Source: an uncultured Clostridia bacterium (GTDB lineage: Bacteria > Bacillota_A > Clostridia > Christensenellales > UBA3700). Taken from it: a stretch of 10,673 nt of DNA. Below the pieces are notes generated by a model, which searched no databases, was not told where the DNA came from, and saw only the letters and a program-made list of their open reading frames with translations. Positions 1 to 6,558 of the stretch are shown here, piece by piece; positions within the stretch are counted from its first letter, which is position 1, and every line of letters starts with the position of its first letter. The stretch lies in the NCBI GenBank assembly GCA_946545105.1, contig CAMNMY010000010.1, positions 1 to 10,673 of the forward strand. Direction: 5' to 3'. The translations under genes were made by a program, and so were the position numbers.

Positions 1-370
1 TAAAATTCTAAATTATTGTTATTGGGCAAATACTAAAGAAAGCAGTATATATAAAATATTCTTATTATTTGTTAGCAGATTCTGAACAAATTCAGATAGC
101 ATGGGCGTAGATCTTAAACGAGCTTAAATGAAAATAGTGTTTTACATATTTGCTAAAATTAGTGCTATATAATATGTTAATAAACATCACTAATATATCA
201 ATAAAAACTATTTATTAAAGACAGTTTATAATTTGTCATTATCATAAATCCAAATTAGATCTTGTTGATGATAGAATTTTCGAAAATTTGCTTTAAGAAA
301 ATATACGTATTATATGAATAATTCAATAAATTATATTCAGTGGCCTATTCATAAATTTGTATATTATTTT

Positions 371-573
371 TATTGCTCCAATAGCCGAAATGCACAGTCA
401 ATTACAGAAGAGTTAAAAAGTGATAGACGCTTGCATTATACGATAGAGAAATGCCGATATCTATCAAAAAACCCGTATATACAGGGAGTGTGAATGTTCA
501 AAATAACGATACGTATCCATATTTTTGACATTTGCTCTGTTTTAAAAAGCTAATTTCGGCTATTAAGGCAATA
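371..573. repeat. Imperfect inverted repeat, arms 371-391 and 553-573
   Basis: The left arm (371-391) is TATTGC, three bases, then AATAGCCGAAAT. The reverse complement of 553-573 is TATTGC, three different bases, then AATAGCCGAAAT, so 18 of 21 positions match with a perfect 12-bp inner block. Weaker similarity may continue outward to AGTGG at 339-343, matched by CCACT at 595-599. The arms enclose 161 bp. No target-site duplication or transposase is visible. Read in matching frames, both arms give a similar peptide (SG...IA-x-IAE), which could mean an inverted duplication of a decayed coding fragment. Confidence 0.55.
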
Positions 574-633
574 GACGAAACAAAAAAATGGAATCCACTT
601 TAATAGATTGGATATATTGGTGCTTTATATGCA

Positions 634-651
634 GCATAGTATGCATAGTAT
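634..651. repeat. Tandem 9-bp repeat, two copies of GCATAGTAT
   Basis: GCATAGTAT occurs at 634-642 and again at 643-651, followed after one base by a partial third copy (GCATA at 653-657). Each junction contains the palindrome ATGCAT or a relative of it. The repeat is short and may be a slippage product or a binding-site cluster; no function is assigned. Confidence 0.5.
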
Positions 652-749
652 TGCATAAATATAAATTGCTATGAATAAATATAGGACCGCCTTATCGACG
701 ATCCAATACTTAAAAAGGGTTAATTATGAATTTTTGGTCAATGTTAAAT

Positions 750-790
750 TGGTGCTTAGTCTTGCTAAGCGCGTGCTCTATTTAGCACCA
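750..790. other. Hairpin cluster with two mutually exclusive folds
   Basis: Two short stems lie in tandem: GCTTAG (754-759) with CTAAGC (765-770), and GTGCT (773-777) with AGCAC (784-788). Alternatively, TGGTGCT (750-756) can pair with AGCACCA (784-790), which uses bases of both stems and so excludes them. Neither strand has a strong T-run afterwards, so a classical intrinsic terminator is not clear. The cluster lies at the 3' end of the minus-strand micro-ORF at 782-853, where it might act as an mRNA 3' structure or attenuator. Confidence 0.4.
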
Positions 791-853
791 GAAGCTATAG
801 AATAGAGCGATACTGAATTCTTTTGCAAATTCTAATAAAAAGTCTTTTTTCAT
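782..853 (-). CDS. Candidate 23-residue hydrophobic peptide
   Basis: On the minus strand an ATG at 853-851 opens a frame of 23 codons ending in TAA at 784-782. The peptide begins MKKDFLLEFAKEF and ends FYSFWC, with a lysine start, an amphipathic or hydrophobic body and a terminal Trp-Cys. The main support is a good Shine-Dalgarno match, GAAGAGAGGT, with 8 nt between GAGAGG and the ATG. No family is recognised. A type I toxin, a leader peptide, the 5' end of a lost gene or chance are all possible. It diverges from the AraC-type regulator gene at 975 and its 3' end lies in the hairpin cluster at 750-790. A 19-codon frame on the plus strand (726-785) converges on it and overlaps by 4 nt. Confidence 0.25.
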   Translation of the reverse strand: MKKDFLLEFAKEFSIALFYSFWC

Positions 854-887
854 TTTTATTACCTCTCTTCTCTTTTTTTATTTTCGC

Positions 888-901
888 TAATAGTATATTA
901 T
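888..901 (+). promoter_or_regulatory. Candidate promoter -10 region for the regulator-led operon
   Basis: TAATAGTATATTAT here matches the sequence immediately before tilS (TAATAGTATATAAT, 5249-5262) at 13 of 14 bases. Aligning the two places a -10 hexamer TATTAT at 896-901, with transcription expected near 908 and a leader of about 67 nt before the ATG at 975. The region 17 bp upstream is T-rich and has no good TTGACA, so this is a weak call resting mainly on the shared motif. Confidence 0.3.
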
Positions 902-974
902 TTATATTGAAGGCTCGCATTTAATATTTGCGGAAATCCTTCTCAAAAATTGCGATGATGGAGATTTTTTAAAA

Positions 975-1847
975 ATGATTGCAGAATATGAACTTTCGCG
1001 TGAATCAGATGAAAGATTATATGTTTCTTTGAATCAAGATGGCGAATGCCCAATGCATTTCCATCGAAAGATAGAACTTGTTTATATCCAAAGTGGACAT
1101 AAAAAAATTTTTTGCGATGATAAAGAATTTTTATTAGAAGAGGATCAAATCTTCGTTGCAGACAGCTATTCAATGCATTCTTACGAGAAAAGTAAGGATA
1201 GTAAACAGATAATAATGGTTATCCCAAACCACATGTTGAGGGACTATTATTTGCTATACAGTGACTATAAATTTAAAAGTTGCGTCCTTTTGGATAAAGA
1301 TTTGTGTAGAGAGATGAAACCATTGTTTTTATCTATAGCTAAGAAAAATCCAAATCCTCTTATAAATCAGGGAAGAATAGATTTATTAATGGGATATATT
1401 ATTAATACAATTGGATTAGAAAAACGAGAAGAATCTTTTGATAATAGATTTATTGAAGAAGTATTAGCATATATACAAGAGAATTATAAAGATGAAATAA
1501 CACTAGATTCTTTAGCTGAACATTTCAATTATTCTAAATATTATTTTTCTAGAATGTTTAATAATTATTTACATACTAATATTACTAATTATCTATCTAT
1601 GATAAGATTACAAGCAGCAATTGAATTACTAAAAGCGGGACAAAGCAATGTATCTGATGCTGCCCTAGAAGCAGGCTTTAGTAGTATTCAAACATTCTAT
1701 AGAGCTGCAAAGAAACATTATAAATACGCTAAAATCAAGGATTTAATAAAGATAGGAAGCAAGATTACAGATATTGCAGACTTTACTGAAGATGAAGATC
1801 CTTCAATTATTAAGAAATTAAACGCTATGAGCGAGGATGGTGAATAA
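975..1847 (+). CDS. AraC/XylS-family transcriptional regulator with cupin sensor domain
   Basis: This 290-residue protein has the usual AraC-family layout. An N-terminal cupin-like sensor (about residues 15-110) contains H28, H30, E34 and H68, the HxHxxxE...H pattern that binds metal in many cupins. The C-terminal DNA-binding domain with two helix-turn-helix units (about 157-258) includes EITLDSLAEHFNYSKYYFSRMF in the first unit and the signature AGFSSIQTFYRAAKKHY in the second. An acidic tail of about 30 residues follows, and the usual post-HTH proline motif is not evident. The start has a GATGGAG site 11 nt upstream. The gene ends 1 nt before the HD-domain gene, so it is probably co-transcribed with the tRNA and housekeeping genes, an unusual place for a regulator type that normally answers to sugars or other small molecules. 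Family assignment is firm; ligand and targets are unknown. Confidence 0.88.
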   Translation: MIAEYELSRESDERLYVSLNQDGECPMHFHRKIELVYIQSGHKKIFCDDKEFLLEEDQIFVADSYSMHSYEKSKDSKQIIMVIPNHMLRDYYLLYSDYKFKSCVLLDKDLCREMKPLFLSIAKKNPNPLINQGRIDLLMGYIINTIGLEKREESFDNRFIEEVLAYIQENYKDEITLDSLAEHFNYSKYYFSRMFNNYLHTNITNYLSMIRLQAAIELLKAGQSNVSDAALEAGFSSIQTFYRAAKKHYKYAKIKDLIKIGSKITDIADFTEDEDPSIIKKLNAMSEDGE

Positions 1848-1848
1848 T

Positions 1849-2451
1849 ATGGCAATAGATATGGAAGAAAACAAGAGACTATTTATAGAGGCATATAACA
1901 AATTTGTTAAAAGGGATGGAGCTCAAGAATTATTAGAGTGGATAGAAAAAAGCGACTTTTTCGAGGCTCCAGCATCTTCAAAGTTCCATTTAGATGTTCC
2001 AGGAGGCCTTTGTGAACATTCGTTGAATGTTTGCAAAAATCTAAAGAGACTTGTAGATATGGAAAAGCAATTGCATCCAGAATTGAATATTGGAATGGAT
2101 AAAATTGTTATTTGTGGGCTTTTACATGATTTATGTAAAGCAAATTTCTATGGTGTAGATTATAGAAATGTTAAAAATGAAGAAGGAAAATGGGAAAAAG
2201 TTCCATATTATGTAACAAATGAGCAAGACCCATGGGGACATGGCGAAAAGTCAGTAATGCTTATATTAAGACATATGCAACTAGATGATGATGAAATATG
2301 CGCAATCAATTGGCATATGGGCGGATTCGATGAAAGAGTTAAAGGTGGAGCTACAAAATCTATAAGTGCAGCTTATGAAAAGTATCCATTAGCGGTATTA
2401 TTACAAGCTGCAGACTTTATCGCTTCATATATTGATGAATCTAGAGGTTGA
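1849..2451 (+). CDS. HD-domain metal-dependent phosphohydrolase
   Basis: This soluble protein of 200 residues carries a complete set of HD-superfamily metal ligands: H57 (in GGLCEHS), H93-D94 (in LLHDLCK), H131 (in PWGHGEKS), H156 (in NWHMGG) and D189 (in LQAADFIAS). The H...HD...H...H...D pattern fits the two-metal branch that includes nucleotide hydrolases such as YqeK, so a phosphomonoester or nucleotide substrate is likely but not provable here. I chose the ATG at 1849, 1 nt after the regulator's stop and about 5 nt after GGTGA. An in-frame ATG at 1837 overlaps the upstream gene, but its GAGG abuts the start codon directly. The next gene starts 1 nt after the TGA stop, so translation is probably coupled. 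Many clostridial genomes annotate such proteins only as hydrolase. Confidence 0.82.
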   Translation: MAIDMEENKRLFIEAYNKFVKRDGAQELLEWIEKSDFFEAPASSKFHLDVPGGLCEHSLNVCKNLKRLVDMEKQLHPELNIGMDKIVICGLLHDLCKANFYGVDYRNVKNEEGKWEKVPYYVTNEQDPWGHGEKSVMLILRHMQLDDDEICAINWHMGGFDERVKGGATKSISAAYEKYPLAVLLQAADFIASYIDESRG

Positions 2452-2452
2452 T

Positions 2453-3778
2453 ATGATAAAGGTAGTTGGATTAGGCGTAGATAAAGATCAAATAACTCTT
2501 GCCGGGGCAAAAGCTATTCAAAATAGTAAGAAAGTATATGTTAAAACAGCATTAACAGAAACTTTTAGTTTCTTTGATGAAAATGGCATAGAAGCAACAA
2601 CATTTGATGCTTTATATAATCAAGCAGAGGATTTTACAGATTTAGAATCTCAAATCGTAGATATTCTATTGAAAGAAAAGGATGTTTGTTTTTGCGTAAA
2701 TGGTAGTGGATATGATGATAGAACTGTTATTGAGCTACAAAAGAGAGCAGAAATTGAAATATATCCATCAGTAGAACTTGGTTCTCAATTTAAAAAGCCA
2801 GCACTATTTACAACTAAATTAAGTGCATACGATATAAAGGATATAAAAGGATTCAATTATGATACTCAAGGAACATTAATTATTGTTGATGTAGATAATG
2901 AGTTCATAGCATCTGAAGTTAAACTTGTATTGTCTAACATATTAGGTGATGAACAAGATGTAAGATTTAATGATAAAATCATTAAAGTATACGAAATAGA
3001 TAGACAAGGCGAATACGATTATAGATCTACTATTATTTGTGATCCAATTAATCTTATCGAAAAGAAAAGATTTAATTTTGAAGACCTATATAAAATAATG
3101 AGAATATTGCGTAGCGAAAATGGCTGCGAATGGGATAAAGTTCAAACACACGAATCTATTCGTGAAAATATCATAGAAGAAGCATACGAGCTTGTTGAAG
3201 CAATTAACAATGAAGATGTAGAAAATATGATAGAAGAAAGTGGTGATTTGTTCTTACAAAGTATATTCCAATGTGTTATCGGCGAAGATATGGGTCAATA
3301 TAATGCAGAAGATGCGCTATCTGCAATATGTTCAAAACTTATATTTAGACATCCTCATGTATTTGGAGATATCAAAGCAAATAATGCAGAAGAAGCACTA
3401 AGTGCTTGGGATGCAGCAAAAGCAAAAGAAAAGCATTACGAATCTCAAAGTGCGAAGATGGATAAGGTAACAAAATCTCTTCCAGCTTTAATGAAAGCAA
3501 CAAAGATAGTAAATATTGCTAAAAAAGCAGGCGAGAAGGTATCTAAAGATGAAATCAAAGATTTATTAAGAAAAGAAATCGAAGATTTGTTCTCTAAAGA
3601 AGATGAAAATATTGCGGGAGCAGTTCTTTTAACAACAATATTATTGTTGAAGCTTCAAGATATTAATCCAGAGATAGCTTTAGATAAGTCAGTTAATAAA
3701 TTAATAGATGATTTTAAACAAAGCGAAGAGGAAAGCAAAGCTTTCAATATAGTTAAAGAAATAAATGAAGTATTGTAA
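2453..3778 (+). CDS. YabN-like fusion: tetrapyrrole-methylase-like domain plus MazG NTP pyrophosphohydrolase
   Basis: The N-terminal part (about residues 1-205) resembles the SAM-dependent tetrapyrrole methylase fold as found in YabN (VVGLGVDK..ITLAGAKAI, then the KVYVKT and FDALY elements). The C-terminal part is MazG: CEWDK at 225-229, EEAYE at 242-246, EESGD at 261-265, then KLIFRHPHVFG. MazG proteins hydrolyse (d)NTPs to NMP and pyrophosphate, using the E-x-x-E and E-x-x-D acidic residues to hold magnesium, and these are present in the first MazG repeat. The second repeat, after LPALMKATKI, seems to have lost its acidic pair (NIAGAV where EExGDL is usual). The methylase loop also departs from the canonical Gly-Pro-Gly and Pro-Gly-x-Pro motifs, so this half may not be catalytic. 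The ATG at 2453 is preceded by AGAGG with 5 nt spacing; an in-frame TTG at 2432 is less likely. Its end overlaps dusB by 14 nt. Confidence 0.87.
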   Translation: MIKVVGLGVDKDQITLAGAKAIQNSKKVYVKTALTETFSFFDENGIEATTFDALYNQAEDFTDLESQIVDILLKEKDVCFCVNGSGYDDRTVIELQKRAEIEIYPSVELGSQFKKPALFTTKLSAYDIKDIKGFNYDTQGTLIIVDVDNEFIASEVKLVLSNILGDEQDVRFNDKIIKVYEIDRQGEYDYRSTIICDPINLIEKKRFNFEDLYKIMRILRSENGCEWDKVQTHESIRENIIEEAYELVEAINNEDVENMIEESGDLFLQSIFQCVIGEDMGQYNAEDALSAICSKLIFRHPHVFGDIKANNAEEALSAWDAAKAKEKHYESQSAKMDKVTKSLPALMKATKIVNIAKKAGEKVSKDEIKDLLRKEIEDLFSKEDENIAGAVLLTTILLLKLQDINPEIALDKSVNKLIDDFKQSEEESKAFNIVKEINEVL

Positions 3779-4694
3779 TTTAGAAGTTCAATCCGATGCA
3801 TTCTTAGCTCCAATAGCAGGGTTTTCTGATGTTGGCTTCAGAGCTTTATGCTCTGAACTTGGAGCAGGTATTACTTATACAGAAATGGCATCGGCAAAAG
3901 GCTTATATTACGATAAAGCTAAAAAGACGCAAGAATTATTAAACACAACAGACTCAGAAAAGGTTAAAGCCGTTCAACTATTTGGTGCAGAGCCATTTTT
4001 TATCTCTTATGCTGTAAAGCATCCATCGCTTGAGAAGTTTGATTTAATTGACATAAATATGGGATGTCCAGTTCCTAAGATTGTTAACAATAAAGAAGGA
4101 AGTGCTTTAATGACAAACATCCCACTTGCTCAAGATATAGTAAAAGCTGCAAAGGATAATACTTCAAAACCTGTAACAATAAAGATGCGTTTAGGCTTTA
4201 ATGAGATTAATGCAGTTGAGTTTGCTCTTGCTATGCAAAAGGCTGGTGCAGATGCAATAACAGTTCACGGAAGAACAAGAAAAGAAATGTATATGGGACA
4301 CAGCCATTGGGATGAGATCAAAAAAGTTGTAGATGCAGTATCTATTCCTGTAGTTGCAAATGGCGATGTTGAAACAGTGCAAGATTATTTAGATATTAAA
4401 GCACAAACTGGGGCTAATTTTGTTATGATTGCCCGTGGTGCTCTAGGTAATCCAAATTTATTTGCTCAAATTACAAAAAAAGATATAAAAAACACTAAAG
4501 ATTTGATGTTAGAACATATTAACATTATGCTACAATTTCATAATGAACATTATGTTCATGCAAATTTCAAAAAGCACATAGCTTGCTATGTGAAGGGAAA
4601 GAGAGGAAACAAAGAAATAAAGCAAAGAGCTTTCACCTCTAAGACCCTATCTGAAATGATAGATATAATAAAGGACAGTGAAATAGATGATTAA
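3765..4694 (+). CDS. dusB: tRNA-dihydrouridine synthase (Dus family, DusB-like)
   Basis: This FMN-dependent enzyme reduces uridines of the tRNA D-loop to dihydrouridine with NAD(P)H. Signatures in order are LAPIAGFSDVGFR near the start, QLFGAEP, INMGCPVPKIVNNKEGSAL with catalytic Cys101, VTIKMRLG, ITVHGRTRKEMY, IPVVANGDV and MIARGALGNP (phosphate-binding of FMN), followed by a helical tRNA-binding C-terminus (KHIACYVKG). At 309 residues it is slightly shorter than typical DusB proteins but complete. The start lies inside the 3' end of the MazG gene with only a weak AAAGAAA upstream, so it likely depends on translational coupling. No later start would keep the N-terminal FMN motif. Its last 8 nt overlap trmL. 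The symbol dusB rests on Firmicutes usage; another Dus subclass is possible. Confidence 0.92.
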   Translation: MKYCNLEVQSDAFLAPIAGFSDVGFRALCSELGAGITYTEMASAKGLYYDKAKKTQELLNTTDSEKVKAVQLFGAEPFFISYAVKHPSLEKFDLIDINMGCPVPKIVNNKEGSALMTNIPLAQDIVKAAKDNTSKPVTIKMRLGFNEINAVEFALAMQKAGADAITVHGRTRKEMYMGHSHWDEIKKVVDAVSIPVVANGDVETVQDYLDIKAQTGANFVMIARGALGNPNLFAQITKKDIKNTKDLMLEHINIMLQFHNEHYVHANFKKHIACYVKGKRGNKEIKQRAFTSKTLSEMIDIIKDSEIDD

Positions 4695-5235
4695 CATAAT
4701 ATTGGTAAATCCAGATATTCCAAATAACACAGGAAATATTATTAGAACTTGTGCTGTAACTGGTGCAAAGTTACATGTTATAGAGCCATGTGGTTTTAGT
4801 TGGGATGATAAATATCTAAAGAGAAGCGGATTAGATTACTGGGAGTTTGCATATTGCACAAGATATGAAAGTATGGAAGATTTCCTAAAAAAGAACTTCA
4901 AAGATGATGCTGTTATCGTAGATAACACAGCACAATCTGTAAAACTAACAAAAGAAAAAGCAAAAGCACAATTTGTCTTTGCGTCTTCAAAAGCTCAACA
5001 CAACCATGTTGAAGTTAAGTATGAAAAAGATACCTGGATCTTCTTTGGATGCGAAACCAAAGGTTTGGATGAAGAATTGCTTTTTGTTAACTATGAAGAC
5101 TGTGCAAGAATCCCAATGTTAAAAGATAGACGTTGCTTGAATTTGGCAAATTCAGTGTGTGTATTCTTATATGAAGCTCTAAGACAACAAAATTTTGAAG
5201 GTCTTGAGCAAATAGGACATTTGACAAAATACTAA
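4687..5235 (+). CDS. trmL: tRNA (cytidine/uridine-34)-2'-O-methyltransferase TrmL (SPOUT family)
   Basis: TrmL methylates the ribose 2'-OH of wobble nucleotide 34 in certain leucine tRNAs, using SAM. The protein shows the family's start INIILVNPDIPNNTGNIIRT, then IEPCGFSWDDKYLKRSGLDYW, FFGCETKGLDEE and the knot-forming IPML...CLNLANSV...YEALRQ. Two positions differ from the common form: FGCE where FGPE or FGSE is usual, and RRCLNL where RSLNL or RSMNL is usual (Ser to Cys). The protein is 182 residues, about 25 more than E. coli TrmL, mainly from a longer central segment before the FFGCE motif. The start overlaps dusB by 8 nt, with AAGGA about 11 nt upstream. Paralogues such as other TrmH-like methyltransferases are possible, but the short architecture without an added RNA-binding domain favours TrmL. 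Confidence 0.9.
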   Translation: MINIILVNPDIPNNTGNIIRTCAVTGAKLHVIEPCGFSWDDKYLKRSGLDYWEFAYCTRYESMEDFLKKNFKDDAVIVDNTAQSVKLTKEKAKAQFVFASSKAQHNHVEVKYEKDTWIFFGCETKGLDEELLFVNYEDCARIPMLKDRRCLNLANSVCVFLYEALRQQNFEGLEQIGHLTKY

Positions 5236-5248
5236 CCAATAGCGCGCG

Positions 5249-5262
5249 TAATAGTATATAAT
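5249..5262 (+). promoter_or_regulatory. Candidate internal promoter (-10 TATAAT) before tilS
   Basis: The only true gap in the operon (5236-5271) contains TAATAGTATATAAT, with a perfect -10 hexamer TATAAT at 5257-5262. No -35 is found at 17 bp spacing; a TTGACA at 5221-5226 lies 30 bp away, too far. Transcription would begin near 5269, almost at the tilS ATG (5272), which would give a nearly leaderless mRNA. GCGCGCGT sits just upstream (5242-5249). Confidence 0.35.
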
Positions 5263-5271
5263 ATAGGTACT

Positions 5272-6558
5272 ATGATGAGGTTTAGTATTCAGGTAGAACT
5301 TCTAAAAAAATTCAAAAAGTTAGTTTTCGCGATTAGTGGGGGCAAGGATTCTATGGCTCTATTACATTTTGCGATAAACAACCTAAATAAGGATACTTTT
5401 TCTGTTGTAACAATCCATCATAACCTAAGAGGAAAAGAAGGCGAAAGAGATAGAGATTTTGTTAAGCAATATTGTTTAAATAACAATATTGAGTGCAAAG
5501 TTTTCGAAGAGCAAATAAAGCCATTTTGTGAAGAAAATGGATATACAATTGAGCAAGGCGCAAGAATAAGAAGAAGACAAATATTTAAAGATATTGTGGA
5601 AAGCGGCCTTGCAGATAGAGTTGTTACAGCTCATCAAAAGGATGATCAAATAGAAAGCATTTTAATGCATATCTTTAGAGGAAGCGGAATTAAAGGTCTA
5701 TGCGGTATGCAAGAAGATGATGGTATTTTAATTCGCCCAATGCTTAATTGCTCATCTGAAGAAATTCAAAATTATCTAAAAGATAATAATATTGAATATG
5801 TTCAGGATTCAACAAACTATGAATTAGAATATTCAAGAAATCGAATTAGAAATGTTGTTATTGATGAAATATCTAAGGTTTATCCAGGAGCAAAAGATAA
5901 TATCTTGAGATTATCTGCAATAGCAAAGAATATGCAACAATATATAAATGCAAACACTCCATCATTTGAAAAGACAATTGATGGAGCAAAGATTCAAATT
6001 AAAGATTTGAAAAATAGAGATATAATCTCATCTCAATTAATTATTAACGCAGTGGACTATGTATCTACAAGAGTAGATTTAGAACAAGCACATATTGATA
6101 GCATCTTTGATTTAATAGACAAAGAAAACGGCAAGGAAGTAAAACTTCCTTTTAATACAAAAGCAATAAAAGAATATGATTCAATCCTTCTAACCAAGGG
6201 AACCTTGGAAGGCATCATAGATGCGCCTATTAAGGAAGGCGTTGTAGAAACGGGGGAGTGGAGAATCACATTCTCTAAAGAAAATAATGGTGGATTAAGA
6301 GCAGATTTTGACAAAATTAAAGATGCGATTATTACATCAAGAAAAAGTGGAATGACGTTTAAACGTTTTAAAGGTGGTACAAAATCTTTGGGCGATTATC
6401 TAACAGATATAAAAGCACCAAAGAGAATAAGAGACTTTTTGCCAATATTGGCAAAGGGACAAGATGTGTTGGCGGTTTTACCATATGAGATTTCAGATCA
6501 AGTGGCAATCGATGACAATACTAAAAACATAATATACATGAAGGCAGAAAGAAAATGA
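5272..6558 (+). CDS. tilS: tRNA(Ile)-lysidine synthetase
   Basis: TilS uses ATP to join lysine to C34 of tRNA-Ile(CAU), changing decoding from AUG to AUA; it is normally essential. The N-terminal N-type ATP pyrophosphatase domain has the PP-loop SGGKDS at residues 22-27, HHNLRG at 49-54, and the DDQIES / RGSGIKGL segment from residue 124. RNRIRN follows, as in other TilS proteins. A linker region precedes the C-terminal TilS domain (from about residue 355, FKRFKGGTKSLGDYL...APKRIRDFLPI), so the protein is full length at 428 residues. Two ATGs open the frame (5272 and 5275); AGG at 5265-5267 is unusually close, so the start could be leaderless from the promoter at 5249-5262. Many Firmicutes have hpt and ftsH next to tilS; here cca follows, overlapping by 4 nt (ATGA). 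Confidence 0.95.
   Translation: MMRFSIQVELLKKFKKLVFAISGGKDSMALLHFAINNLNKDTFSVVTIHHNLRGKEGERDRDFVKQYCLNNNIECKVFEEQIKPFCEENGYTIEQGARIRRRQIFKDIVESGLADRVVTAHQKDDQIESILMHIFRGSGIKGLCGMQEDDGILIRPMLNCSSEEIQNYLKDNNIEYVQDSTNYELEYSRNRIRNVVIDEISKVYPGAKDNILRLSAIAKNMQQYINANTPSFEKTIDGAKIQIKDLKNRDIISSQLIINAVDYVSTRVDLEQAHIDSIFDLIDKENGKEVKLPFNTKAIKEYDSILLTKGTLEGIIDAPIKEGVVETGEWRITFSKENNGGLRADFDKIKDAIITSRKSGMTFKRFKGGTKSLGDYLTDIKAPKRIRDFLPILAKGQDVLAVLPYEISDQVAIDDNTKNIIYMKAERK

Larger units (their letters stand above)
1..974. other. Long gene-poor AT-rich region, possibly decayed sequence
   Basis: No reading frame on either strand gives a convincing protein. The longest plus-strand ATG frame (314-493, 59 codons) has no Shine-Dalgarno site and resembles no family I recognise. 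Frames are broken every few dozen codons. The stretch contains an imperfect long-range inverted repeat (371-391 / 553-573), a 9-bp tandem repeat (634-651), a direct repeat ATTGGTGCTT (616-625 and 748-757), a two-state hairpin cluster (750-790) and a candidate micro-ORF on the minus strand (782-853). Against the densely packed downstream block this is unusually empty. It may be decayed coding sequence, a regulatory or non-coding RNA region, or an old insertion scar; the sequence alone does not decide. Confidence 0.55.

Noticed and set aside
141..173. Possible promoter TTTACA with TATATA or TATAAT
   Set aside because: The spacing is 19-21 bp and no gene follows, so it is not supported.
275..288. 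Perfect 14-bp palindrome AATTTTCGAAAATT
   Set aside because: Low-complexity AT palindromes are common in such DNA and no promoter or gene is next to it.
314..493. 59-codon plus-strand frame with a protein-like second half
   Set aside because: It has no Shine-Dalgarno site, no recognisable domain, and overlaps the left arm of the inverted repeat; most likely chance or a decayed fragment.
588..674. 28-residue very hydrophobic, Cys- and Trp-containing frame on the plus strand, resembling a small membrane toxin
   Set aside because: The bases before the ATG (an A-run) contain no ribosome binding site, and AT-rich DNA readily gives hydrophobic short frames.
669..853. Extending the minus-strand micro-ORF through its stop into a longer pseudogene
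   Set aside because: On recounting the A-run at 712-716 the frame shifts and further stops appear, so a continuous decayed gene is not supported.
6057..6314. Minus-strand frame inside tilS
   Set aside because: It is a shadow of the strongly supported plus-strand tilS gene, with no ribosome binding site or family resemblance; other antisense frames in the block were dropped for the same reason.
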